Below, one piece after another: positions 1-7,706 of a DNA stretch of 36,545 nucleotides. The position numbers and the translations under genes were made by a program. The stretch spans positions 1-36,545 of the forward strand of contig DASRPD010000024.1 of assembly GCA_035646535.1 (NCBI GenBank), written 5' to 3'. Under the pieces are notes generated by a model. The model was given only the letters and a program-made list of their open reading frames with translations. It made no database searches and had not been told where the DNA came from. Source of the DNA: DASRPD01 sp035646535. GTDB taxonomy: Bacteria > Actinomycetota > Acidimicrobiia > IMCC26256 > JANYLB01. The first letter of the stretch is position 1. Every line of letters starts with the position of its first letter.

Positions 1-141
1 ATGGACCGCGCGCTGGCGCGGCACCCTCCCGAGCAGCCCCCGACCGCCGCGCACCGACCGAGAGGAACGCCAGTCATGACCATCTCGACCAGAACAAGCG
101 GCGGGTCAGGCTCGTTGGCCGGTTCCGACCCACGCTCCTAG
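1..141 (+). other. left-edge sequence: unresolved gene tail and short ORF
   Basis: Two readings are possible. One frame is open from the edge to a TGA at 77-79 and would be the last 25 codons of an upstream gene. A second frame is open from base 1 to the TAG at 139-141 and contains an ATG at 76 that overlaps the first frame's TGA (ATGA). This second frame could be a gene tail or a 21-codon micro-ORF. Third-position GC is high up to about base 55 and drops after it, so the coding region probably ends before base 80. Neither peptide is recognisable. The TAG at 139-141 lies inside the -10-like hexamer of the next gene. Confidence 0.25.
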
Positions 142-150
142 GCTGTGCTC
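115..150 (+). promoter_or_regulatory. promoter of the nucleotide-sugar operon (leaderless type)
   Basis: A TTGGCC hexamer (115-120) is followed after 18 nt by TAGGCT (139-144). The GTG at 151 begins exactly 6 nt after the -10-like hexamer, where a transcript would be expected to start. No Shine-Dalgarno sequence precedes that GTG. The geometry predicts a leaderless mRNA; this is inference from spacing only. Confidence 0.55.
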
Positions 151-1215
151 GTGACCGATACGAAACCGGCCGACAGAAAACCAGTCGGCGTGGCCGTGGT
201 CGGGGCCGGGTATTGGGGCCCCAACCTGGTTCGAAACTTCTCCGCTCACGACGCGTGCGATCTGCGTTGGGTCTGCGACCTGGACATCGAGCGCGCCCGC
301 CTCGCGGTAGGTCGCTACAGCACGCTTCGCCTCACGACCTCGTTGGAGGAGGTCCTCGACGACCCGCAGGTCGAAGCCGTCGCGGTGGCGACCCCGGCGG
401 GTACCCATGTCTCGGTGGCGGGGGCCTGTTTCGACGCCGGCAAGCACGTGCTGGTGGAGAAGCCTCTCGCACCGACGGTGGTCGAGGGGCGCGAGCTCGT
501 CGACCGTGCCGCCGCAGCCGGCGTCGTGCTGATGTGCGATCACACGTACTGCTACACGCCCGCCGTGGCGCGCATCCGAGAGCTCGTCGCCGGGGGCCAG
601 CTGGGTGACATCCAGTACGTCGACTCGGTCCGCATCAACCTCGGGTTGATCCAGCCCGACGTCGACGTGTTCTGGGATCTGGCTCCACACGACCTCTCGA
701 TCCTCGATTTCATTCTTCCTGCCGACCGCCGGCCGCACGCGGTCGCGGCGCAGGGCGCCGACCCGATCGGCTCGGGCAAGGCGTGTGTCGGATATCTCGC
801 GCTCCCGCTCGACGGCAATGCGATCGCGCATACCCACGTCAATTGGTTGAGCCCCACGAAGATCCGCACGATGATTGTGGGCGGGTCCTCCCGGATGGTC
901 GTCTGGGACGACCTGCACCCCACGCAGCGGCTCTCGATGTTCGACAAGGGCGTCGACCTGAGGGCGGATTCGGCATCCACCGAGGCGCGCCACGAGGCTC
1001 TGATCGCCTACCGCGTCGGTGATCTCGTCGCGCCGGCGCTGCCCGAGTTCGAGGCCTTGCGCGCCGTGGTGGGCGAGTTCGCCGGGGCGATCCGTGAGCA
1101 CCGGGTACCCCTCACCGACGGTGCGGCGGGGCTCCGGGTGCTCGAGATCCTCGAAGCGGCCTCGCAGAGCCTCGCCGACGACGGCGCGGCCGTACCCCTC
1201 GAAGGTGGACGATGA
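151..1215 (+). CDS. Gfo/Idh/MocA family NAD(P)-dependent sugar dehydrogenase
   Basis: A 354-residue oxidoreductase. The N-terminal Rossmann fold carries GAGYWG at residues 18-23 and the family signature EKP at 103-105, whose Lys is normally catalytic. The C-terminal alpha/beta domain has WDLAPHD at 175-181, the usual place of the catalytic His. Family members oxidise a hydroxyl of a nucleotide-activated sugar, giving a keto sugar for transamination. That fits this operon, which has two aminotransferases and an N-acyltransferase, as in WlbA/WbpB-type pathways to acetamido sugars. The exact substrate cannot be read from the sequence. I chose GTG 151 because it sits 6 nt after a TAGGCT box; GTG 145 is also in frame. 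The stop overlaps the next start (ATGA). Confidence 0.88.
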   Translation: MTDTKPADRKPVGVAVVGAGYWGPNLVRNFSAHDACDLRWVCDLDIERARLAVGRYSTLRLTTSLEEVLDDPQVEAVAVATPAGTHVSVAGACFDAGKHVLVEKPLAPTVVEGRELVDRAAAAGVVLMCDHTYCYTPAVARIRELVAGGQLGDIQYVDSVRINLGLIQPDVDVFWDLAPHDLSILDFILPADRRPHAVAAQGADPIGSGKACVGYLALPLDGNAIAHTHVNWLSPTKIRTMIVGGSSRMVVWDDLHPTQRLSMFDKGVDLRADSASTEARHEALIAYRVGDLVAPALPEFEALRAVVGEFAGAIREHRVPLTDGAAGLRVLEILEAASQSLADDGAAVPLEGGR

Positions 1216-2195
1216 TCGAAGGCAAGCGCGTGCTGATCACCGGCGGTGCCGGGCTGATCGGCTCCACCATTGCGGATCAGCTCGTCGACCGGCATCCGGC
1301 CGAGATCGTCGTGGTCGACAATCTGGTGCGGGGCCGGATGACCAACCTCGACTCGGCGATCGCCCGTGGGCCGATCACCATGGTCGAGGGCGACCTGCGC
1401 GACACCTCGCTCGTTCGGGAGGTGATGGAGGGGATCGACGTCTGCTTCCATCTCGCGGCGATCCGGATCACCCAGTGTGCCGAGGAGCCCCGCCTCGCGC
1501 TCGAAGTGCTCGTCGACGCGACCTACAACGTGCTCGAGGCTGCGCTGGAAGCCAAGGTGACCAAGGTCGTAGCGTCGTCCTCGGCGTCGGTGTACGGGTT
1601 GGCCGCGGCCTTCCCGACCGACGAGGACCATCATCCGTACGCCAACCGGACGTTCTACGGCGCGGCCAAGGCCTTCAACGAGGGCATGCTGCGGAGCTTC
1701 CACGACATGTACGGACTCGACTACGTGGCGCTGCGGTACTTCAACGTGTACGGCGCTCGCATGGACATCCACGGCGTTTACACCGAGGTGCTGGTCCGGT
1801 GGATGGACCGGATCCGCGCGGGGCTACCTCCCCTGATCCTCGGCGACGGCACCCAGACCATGGACTTCGTCTACGTCGACGACATCGCCCGCGCCAACGT
1901 GTTGGCTGCGGAGTCGGCCGTCACCGATCGGGTGTACAACGTCGCCAGCGGCGTCGAGACGAGCCTCAATGAACTCGCCCACGCGCTCCTGCGCGTGATG
2001 CATTCGGATCTCGAGCCCGAGTACGGACCCGAGCGCAAGGTCAACGCCGTCTCGCGCCGACTCGCCGACACATCCCGCGCCCGAGACGAGCTCGGCTTCA
2101 CCGCCGAGGTGTCGCTGGACGAAGGTCTGGCCCGTCTCGTGGAGTGGTGGGAATCCGAGCCCGCGGCGGCGTCGCCTGGTGGAGCCTCGACGTGA
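1212..2195 (+). CDS. NAD-dependent epimerase/dehydratase (extended SDR)
   Basis: A 327-residue extended short-chain dehydrogenase of the nucleotide-sugar epimerase/dehydratase family. It has the NAD-binding motif GGAGLIG at residues 11-17, the SSASVYG active-site strand ending near Y128, and the catalytic Tyr-x3-Lys pair Y149/K153. The sequence DFVYVDDIARA near residue 220 is typical of UDP-sugar epimerases. It probably epimerises or oxidises a UDP- or dTDP-sugar in the cytoplasm for the glycan made by this locus. It overlaps its upstream neighbour (ATGA) and its downstream neighbour (GTGA), so the genes are probably translationally coupled. Whether it is a 4-epimerase or a dehydratase is not decided by visible motifs. 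Confidence 0.87.
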   Translation: MIEGKRVLITGGAGLIGSTIADQLVDRHPAEIVVVDNLVRGRMTNLDSAIARGPITMVEGDLRDTSLVREVMEGIDVCFHLAAIRITQCAEEPRLALEVLVDATYNVLEAALEAKVTKVVASSSASVYGLAAAFPTDEDHHPYANRTFYGAAKAFNEGMLRSFHDMYGLDYVALRYFNVYGARMDIHGVYTEVLVRWMDRIRAGLPPLILGDGTQTMDFVYVDDIARANVLAAESAVTDRVYNVASGVETSLNELAHALLRVMHSDLEPEYGPERKVNAVSRRLADTSRARDELGFTAEVSLDEGLARLVEWWESEPAAASPGGAST

Positions 2196-3358
2196 GTGTC
2201 CCCACGGATACTGCTCTGATCCCGGTCATGCGACCGTGGCTCGGGCCCGAGGAGGCCGCGGCCGCGGCCGAGACGGTCACGTCGGGCTGGGTCGCCCAGG
2301 GTCCGCGCGTTGCCGAATTCGAGAAGGCCTTCGCCGATCGCGTTGGTGCGCCGCATGGTGTTGCCCTCTCGTCGTGCACGACCGCATTGCATCTCGCGCT
2401 CGTCCTTGCCGGTATCGGCCCGGGCGACGACGTCATCGTGCCTTCCCTGTCGTTCATCGCGACCGCCAACGTCGTGCGCTATGTCGGCGCCACGCCGATC
2501 TTCGCCGACGTCGATGCGACCACGTTGAACCTCACCCCCGAGACGATCGACCGGGTGCGTACCGACACGACCCGTGCCGTGATTCTCGTGCACCAGGTGG
2601 GCACTCCCGCCGACGTGATCGCCGTGCGGGCGGTATGCGACCCGTTCGGGATCGAGGTGATCGAAGACGCAGCGTGCGCCGTCGGTTCGACGCTACGAGG
2701 ACGTCCGGTGGGCACCGACGCGCCGTTCGCCGCGTTTTCGTTCCACCCCCGAAAGATCATCACGACCGGCGAGGGCGGCATGCTCACGCTGGACCGCGCC
2801 GAGGGGGCCGAACGTGCTCGCCGGCTTCGTGAACACGGGATGTCGGTGGCCGCGGCTGACCGCCACGGTCGCCGTGAGGTCGTCTTCGAGCACTACGACG
2901 AGGTCGGATTCAACTACCGGATGACCGACATCCAGGCGGCGATCGGGCTGGTACAGCTCGGCCGGCTCGACGAGATCATCGCCCGTCGGCGCGCGCTCGC
3001 GGCGGCCTATCGGGAGGGGTTGTCCGAGCTCCCGCTCGCGGGCATCGCCGCCGATCCGCCCTACGGCGAGACGAACTACCAATCGTTCTGGATCGAGCTT
3101 GCGGCGGAGTTCGCGATGCCGCGTGACGAGCTGCTCCAGTATCTGGCGGACCGCGGGATCTCGGCCCGGCGGGGGATCATGGCCACGCACCTCGAGCTCC
3201 CATACCGGCAGCTCGAAGCAGATCTGCCGGTCACCGAACGCCTCTCCCGTGAGTCGATCATCCTGCCGCTGTTCCACGAGATGTCCGACGCGCAGCAGGG
3301 CCGGGTTGTCGAGGCCGTGCGCACCGCGTCTGCTGATCGCCTCGGTCACGCGTCATGA
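2192..3358 (+). CDS. DegT/DnrJ/EryC1/StrS-type sugar aminotransferase (first copy)
   Basis: A 388-residue PLP-dependent aminotransferase that would add an amino group to a keto nucleotide sugar, using glutamate or glutamine as donor. The PLP lysine is K188 in FSFHPRKIITTGEGG. EDAACAVG upstream holds the cofactor-binding Asp, and FNYRMTDIQAAIG is the conserved C-domain signature. I chose GTG 2192 because it overlaps the preceding stop (GTGA); an upstream start at 2144 would lie wholly inside the previous gene. The HPRK lysine context differs from the YPGK context of the second copy at 4613, so the two probably act on different sugars or positions. The end overlaps the glycosyltransferase start (ATGA). 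Confidence 0.9.
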   Translation: MSVPTDTALIPVMRPWLGPEEAAAAAETVTSGWVAQGPRVAEFEKAFADRVGAPHGVALSSCTTALHLALVLAGIGPGDDVIVPSLSFIATANVVRYVGATPIFADVDATTLNLTPETIDRVRTDTTRAVILVHQVGTPADVIAVRAVCDPFGIEVIEDAACAVGSTLRGRPVGTDAPFAAFSFHPRKIITTGEGGMLTLDRAEGAERARRLREHGMSVAAADRHGRREVVFEHYDEVGFNYRMTDIQAAIGLVQLGRLDEIIARRRALAAAYREGLSELPLAGIAADPPYGETNYQSFWIELAAEFAMPRDELLQYLADRGISARRGIMATHLELPYRQLEADLPVTERLSRESIILPLFHEMSDAQQGRVVEAVRTASADRLGHAS

Positions 3359-4563
3359 GGATCCTGGTGTTCGGGCACCGGCTCGAGATGGGTGGCAGCC
3401 AGACGAACACCGTTGACCTCGCGGCCGAGATCCGCGACCGGTTCGGCCACGAGGTCACGTTGTTCGCAACCCCCGGACGGTCGGCCGAGCTGGCGCGCGC
3501 CCACGACCTTGCGCTCATCGAGGCGCCCGAACCAGGTCGGGTGCACCCCTCGCCTCGGATGACGCGGGCGCTCGATGACGCCGTGCGGCGCGTCCGTCCC
3601 GACCTTCTCCACGTCTGGGAATGGCAGCAGATCCTCGACGCGTACTACAGCGCGGCGCACCGTTCAGGACTTCCGATGCTCGGGACCAACATGATGATGG
3701 AGCCCCTGCGCTCGATCCCGCCCGAGGTTCCGCTGACGGCCTCGACGCAACAGATCGTCGACGGGAGTCGGGCGATCATGTCGGCACCGGTCTGGCGACT
3801 CGAGCCTCCGGTCGACACCGATCGGGACGATCCTGGAATCGTCGACCCGATGCCGTTCATTCGTGCCCACGACCTGACCGACGACAGCGCGGCGCGCTTC
3901 GTGATCGTGTCGCGGATCGTGGAGAGCATGAAGCTCGAGAGCATGCGTGACGCGATCCGCGCGGTTGAGCTCCTGGCCCCCGCGCGTGCCGTCCGGCTGG
4001 TCATCGTGGGTGGCGGCACCGCCGAGGCGTCTGTCGCCAGCCAGGCCGAAGGCGTGAACGCTCGGCTCGGCCGGCGCGCCATCGTGATGACCGGCCCGCT
4101 GCAGGATCCTCGTCCTGCATACGCCGCCGCCGAGGTGATGCTCGGAATGGGCAGCTCGGCGATTCGCGGTCTCGCGTTCGGGAAGCCGACCATCGTGCTC
4201 GGCGAGCAGGGCTTCTCCGAGGTCTTCGACGCCACGACCCGACCGCTCTTCGCCGAGCAGGGCTACTACGGAATCGGACCCGGCCCGGCGGGCGGCGACG
4301 CGGCCGCGCGGCTCGCGCGCCAGATGGAACAGGTCCTCGATGACCCGGCCATCCCCACCGTCGCCGCCGAGTCCCGAGCCCTCGTCGTCGAGCGCTACAG
4401 CGTCCCGGCGGCGGCGAAGCACCTCGAGTCGATCTACCGCGAGGTCGTCGAGCGGGCGCCACGGAGCCCCAAGACGTGGACGACCGTGCGCTTCCTGCCG
4501 ATCGCGCTGGCTACCCAGCTGCCGGAGCGGGTCAAGGCCCCCCTGCGCCGGCTGATGCCGTGA
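3355..4563 (+). CDS. glycosyltransferase, GT-B fold, GT4-like
   Basis: A 402-residue cytoplasmic or membrane-associated glycosyltransferase. The N-terminus MRILVFGHRLEMGGSQTN is the typical GT4 start with a GG loop. VIVSRIVESMKLESM near residue 182 matches the start of the second Rossmann domain, where family members bind the sugar nucleotide. It lacks the classic EX7E stretch in an obvious form, so the GT4 assignment is by overall layout. It lies between the two aminotransferase genes and probably transfers one of the modified sugars to the growing lipid-linked glycan. The start overlaps the upstream stop (ATGA). The end is followed by a 49-nt gap bridged by a micro-ORF. Confidence 0.78.
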   Translation: MRILVFGHRLEMGGSQTNTVDLAAEIRDRFGHEVTLFATPGRSAELARAHDLALIEAPEPGRVHPSPRMTRALDDAVRRVRPDLLHVWEWQQILDAYYSAAHRSGLPMLGTNMMMEPLRSIPPEVPLTASTQQIVDGSRAIMSAPVWRLEPPVDTDRDDPGIVDPMPFIRAHDLTDDSAARFVIVSRIVESMKLESMRDAIRAVELLAPARAVRLVIVGGGTAEASVASQAEGVNARLGRRAIVMTGPLQDPRPAYAAAEVMLGMGSSAIRGLAFGKPTIVLGEQGFSEVFDATTRPLFAEQGYYGIGPGPAGGDAAARLARQMEQVLDDPAIPTVAAESRALVVERYSVPAAAKHLESIYREVVERAPRSPKTWTTVRFLPIALATQLPERVKAPLRRLMP

Positions 4564-4616
4564 CCACCGGCTCCGAATCCCGGCCCGAGGAGACCGTGGG
4601 GGAGGCAGCACGATGA
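4560..4616 (+). other. bridging micro-ORF (18 codons)
   Basis: A GTG overlaps the glycosyltransferase TGA (GTGA, 4560-4563). The frame stays open until a TGA at 4614-4616, which overlaps the ATG of the next aminotransferase (ATGA). The micro-ORF therefore spans the gap with 4-nt overlaps at both ends. A purine-rich GGGGGAGG just before ATG 4613 also provides an ordinary ribosome binding site. No product is recognisable. Confidence 0.3.
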
Positions 4617-5749
4617 CGTCGTCGCCAACCGATGCATCGGAGGCGGCGCTGATCCCGTTCGTCGACCTCCACTACCAGCACGCCGAGATCGCCGAGGAGG
4701 TGGACGCCGGGTGGCGTCAGATCGTGGCCACCGGCGCCTTCATCCTCGGCGCCGAGGTGGCCGAGTTCGAGTCCGAGTTCGCTCGGTACTGCGGCGCGGG
4801 CGCATGCATCGGGGTCGGCAACGGCACCGACGCGCTCGAGTTCGCGTTGCGCGCGCTCGACGTCGGTCCGGGCGACGAGGTGATCCTGCCCGCCAACACC
4901 TTCGTCGCTACCGCCGAGGCCGTCGTCCGAGCCGGTGCGCGGCCGAGCCTGGTGGACTGTGACCCCGAGTCGTACCTCATCGATGTCGACGCGGTGGCCG
5001 CGGCGGTGACCGCCGAGACCCGGGCGCTGATCCCCGTGCACCTGTTCGGCCAGCTCGCGGCGATGGAGGATCTGGCCACGGTCGCTGATCGCCATGATCT
5101 CGTCGTGGTCGAAGACGCGGCCCAGGCCCAGGGCGCGAGCCGGAACGGGCGTCGAGCCGGCGCCTGGGGCTCGGCCGCCGCGACGAGCTTCTACCCGGGT
5201 AAGAACCTCGGCGCCTACGGGGACGCGGGCGCGGTCCTCACCGCGGACGAAGAGACCGCGCGTCGAGCACGCCTGCTGCGGGATCACGGCAGCACCGTGA
5301 AGTACCGCCACGACGAGCTCGGCTTCAACAGCCGACTCGACGGTCTCCAAGCGGTCGTGCTGCGCGCCAAGCTCCGTCGTCTCGACCGATGGAATGGGCT
5401 CCGCCGTGCCGCCGCGGACCGTTACACCGCCCTGCTTGCGGACGTCGACGGCGTGACGACACCGCGTGTCCTGCCCGGCAACGAACCCGTATGGCACCTG
5501 TATGTCGTCGAGCTCGACGGCCGGGACGAGGTCCTCGGTCGCCTCCTCGACGCGGGGATCGGCGCAGGAATCCACTATCCGATTCCGGTGCACCTGCACG
5601 GCGCGTTCTCGGATCTGGGCTACGCGGCCGGTGCGTTCCCGCACACCGAGCGCGCCGCAGCCCGGATGCTCTCGCTGCCGATCTACCCGGGCATCACCGA
5701 CGCTCAGCAGGAGCGCGTCGCGGACACGGTCCGTGAGGCTCGTCCATGA
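4613..5749 (+). CDS. DegT-type sugar aminotransferase (second copy, FdtB/WbpE-like)
   Basis: A 378-residue PLP-dependent aminotransferase. The PLP lysine is K197 in SFYPGKNLGAYGDAGA, the signature of enzymes that aminate C3 keto sugars (FdtB, QdtB, WbpE/WlbC types). IPFVDLHYQHAEI at the start and FNSRLDGLQAVVL in the second half are further family signatures. Paired with the acyltransferase immediately downstream, with which it overlaps (ATGA), it probably makes a 3-amino sugar that is then N-acetylated. The ATG has a strong ribosome binding site. Whether the carrier is UDP or dTDP is not visible. Confidence 0.91.
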   Translation: MTSSPTDASEAALIPFVDLHYQHAEIAEEVDAGWRQIVATGAFILGAEVAEFESEFARYCGAGACIGVGNGTDALEFALRALDVGPGDEVILPANTFVATAEAVVRAGARPSLVDCDPESYLIDVDAVAAAVTAETRALIPVHLFGQLAAMEDLATVADRHDLVVVEDAAQAQGASRNGRRAGAWGSAAATSFYPGKNLGAYGDAGAVLTADEETARRARLLRDHGSTVKYRHDELGFNSRLDGLQAVVLRAKLRRLDRWNGLRRAAADRYTALLADVDGVTTPRVLPGNEPVWHLYVVELDGRDEVLGRLLDAGIGAGIHYPIPVHLHGAFSDLGYAAGAFPHTERAAARMLSLPIYPGITDAQQERVADTVREARP

Positions 5750-6318
5750 GCGACGACGCGCCCCTCGTGCATCCGCAGGCGCTGTGCGAGAGCGATGCGG
5801 TCGGCCCCCGGACTCGGGTCTGGGCGTTCGCCCACGTACTCGCGGGCGCGGTGGTCGGAACGGACTGCAACCTGTGTGACCATGTGTTCATCGAGGGCGG
5901 CGCGCGCGTCGGCGACCGCGTCACGGTGAAGAACAACGTGTTGATCTGGGATGGGGTGACCGTCGAAGATGACGTGTTCCTCGGACCGGCGATGGTGTTC
6001 ACGAATGACCTGGTCCCGAGAGCCCACGTGCGCAAGTCCCCTGGGGAGCTCGAGGCGACGCTCGTCCGTCGGGGAGCCTCCATCGGGGCCAACGCGACTG
6101 TCGTGTGTGGCAACACGGTCGGCCGCTACGCCATGATCGGCGCGGGTTCGGTGGTCACGCGACCCGTGCCCGCGCACGCGCTCGTCCTCGGGAATCCGGC
6201 GCGTCGCATCGACTGGGTGTGCGAATGCGGACTCCGCCTGGACCGAGCGCTGACGTGCTCGTGTGGGCTCTGCTATCGCCTCATCGACGAGGCCACCGGC
6301 CTCGAGCGCGACGCCTGA
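5746..6318 (+). CDS. left-handed beta-helix N-acyltransferase (WlbB/WbpD/FdtC-like)
   Basis: A 190-residue acyltransferase made of hexapeptide repeats such as IGANAT and VGRYAM, a fold that transfers acetyl from acetyl-CoA to an amino sugar. The layout, with an early VWAFAHV coil, FTNDLVPRA in the loop and GNPARRIDWVCECG at the end, matches the WlbB/WbpD/FdtC group acting on 3-amino nucleotide sugars. The tail has five cysteines, C159, C161, C171, C173 and C176, arranged like a small zinc site. The ATG overlaps the aminotransferase stop, so the two enzymes are probably made together. The gene ends 18 nt from the convergent reverse operon. Confidence 0.88.
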   Translation: MSDDAPLVHPQALCESDAVGPRTRVWAFAHVLAGAVVGTDCNLCDHVFIEGGARVGDRVTVKNNVLIWDGVTVEDDVFLGPAMVFTNDLVPRAHVRKSPGELEATLVRRGASIGANATVVCGNTVGRYAMIGAGSVVTRPVPAHALVLGNPARRIDWVCECGLRLDRALTCSCGLCYRLIDEATGLERDA

Positions 6319-6336
6319 GGCGAGTGAATCGGTGGC

Positions 6337-6702
6337 TCAGCCCGGCGATCCCGTCATGGTCGCCCGGAGGCGACCGACCCAGTCGGGCGGATCGGGTGCT
6401 GGCGCCGCGTCGAGGATCCAGAGTCGTTTGAGTCCGACCCAGGTGAACGCGCCGGGAAACGGTGGAGCCAGCGCGCGGACGAGCCTGAACGCGGCGGCGG
6501 TCGACGCCGACCAGTCGATCTCACCGTCATCGGGGACACGGGTGCAGGAATAGCTCGCGGCGGCCTCGTCCTGTTCCGTCCCCGGATCGCCCGCGAGGGC
6601 ACGTTCTACCGCGTTGGCGATCAGGCGCTGCGAGACTGAGTTCAAGGTGTCGTACAGCTCGGTGACCGTCGTCGTCGGCCCGATCGGTGGATCAGAGCTC
6701 AT
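6337..6702 (-). CDS. isolated formyltransferase C-terminal region (truncated)
   Basis: A 121-residue protein resembling the hinge and start of the C-terminal domain of methionyl-tRNA/sugar formyltransferases. The stretch QDEAAASYSCTRVPDDGEID and the following RLVRALAPPFPGAFTW are typical. The catalytic N-terminal domain (Asn-His-Asp site) is absent, and the usual last 40 or so residues of the barrel are also missing, because the gene ends in WVGRLRATM and stops beside the convergent operon. It still has an ATG that overlaps the upstream stop by 11 nt, so it may be translated. It is either a domain-only partner of the upstream Rossmann protein or a decaying remnant of a sugar N-formyltransferase. 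Confidence 0.6.
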   Translation of the reverse strand: MSSDPPIGPTTTVTELYDTLNSVSQRLIANAVERALAGDPGTEQDEAAASYSCTRVPDDGEIDWSASTAAAFRLVRALAPPFPGAFTWVGLKRLWILDAAPAPDPPDWVGRLRATMTGSPG

Positions 6703-7705
6703 CGAGGTACTCGCGGTCGGCGTTGGTTCGGTCGGCGGGGTCCGTCAGGAGTACCTGGCCGACCTTGAGGCCGCCGGTCTGGAGCCGGAGGATCGGTTCC
6801 GGCCCCACTGCGGACGGCAGGATGCCCATGTGGCCGGAGCCTGGGGCCTCCGGCGGCCAGCAGGCCAGGCCGACCTCGGCGCAGGCGCGGCGGTCGACGT
6901 CTCCCCAGTATTGGAGGAGCACCGCACCCGGCGCGGCGCGCGTCAGGCCAGTTGCCTCGGCACCGCCGAAGACGGGCCCGCCGGTCGGCCGGAGCGCCAC
7001 GAGCACGGCATCGAGGTTCGGGTCGAACGAGGCGGGGGGCCGGTCGGCGAGCGAGACGTTGGTACCGGCCGCGCGCAGGCCGTCGACCAGGTAGGTCGCG
7101 AACGGGTTGTCGCACACGACCAGCACGTGGCTGTGCCGCGCGCCGACGCCGGCGTCGATGAGCTGTTGTACCGCCTTCTGTCCGAGGAAGGAGAAGACGT
7201 CGACGTGCGGGTGGCGCTCGTTCGTGCCCGCGAGACGAACGCCTCGCGCGCGCAGCGCCTCGAGATCCAGGTCACCGCGAGCCGCGTCGAGCTCCCAGGC
7301 CTCGAACATGAGCGACACGACCGCGTCGGGGCGTATCCACGCCGCGGTCTGCGTATCGAGAGGACGGACATGACCCGAGTTCGTCACGATATCGGCGAGG
7401 CCGAACGCCTCGGCCGTGCGGTCCGTCCTGATGTCGATCCGGTCGGCTACGCCGAGCTCGGAGGCGAGCTCGGCCGTTTCGCGGACGACGTCGGACGCGC
7501 GGCCGTAGGCGGTGTCCCGGGTGAGTGCGATCACGCGGGACGCTCCCGCGGTCGCTGCGATGGCGGGCGTGATTCGGTAGGCACCCGTGCCCGCTTCGGT
7601 GAGCACGACCAAGCCGGTGAGGTCGAGGTCACAGTCCGCGATCGCGCGCCGGACGTGGCGGGCGAGGCGGGCCGGATGCAGGCCTGGTATCGAGGGCCCG
7701 GTCAC
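6692..7705 (-). CDS. uncharacterised Rossmann-like protein of polysaccharide locus
   Basis: A 337-residue protein with two apparent Rossmann-type domains. The first holds TEAGTGAYRITPAIAA and the second SHVLVVCDNPFATYLVDGL. Between them are SGHVRPLD, LMFEAWE and AGTNERHPHVDVFSFLG, and the end has GHMGILPS and LQTGGLKVG. The arrangement recalls D-2-hydroxyacid dehydrogenases or adenosylhomocysteinase-like proteins, but no family function can be assigned. The GTG start lies 1 nt after the flippase stop. It overlaps the formyltransferase fragment at its end, so the two are coupled. A role in making or modifying a formylated or otherwise unusual sugar is inference from location only. Confidence 0.7.
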   Translation of the reverse strand: MTGPSIPGLHPARLARHVRRAIADCDLDLTGLVVLTEAGTGAYRITPAIAATAGASRVIALTRDTAYGRASDVVRETAELASELGVADRIDIRTDRTAEAFGLADIVTNSGHVRPLDTQTAAWIRPDAVVSLMFEAWELDAARGDLDLEALRARGVRLAGTNERHPHVDVFSFLGQKAVQQLIDAGVGARHSHVLVVCDNPFATYLVDGLRAAGTNVSLADRPPASFDPNLDAVLVALRPTGGPVFGGAEATGLTRAAPGAVLLQYWGDVDRRACAEVGLACWPPEAPGSGHMGILPSAVGPEPILRLQTGGLKVGQVLLTDPADRTNADREYLDEL

Positions 7706-7706
7706 A

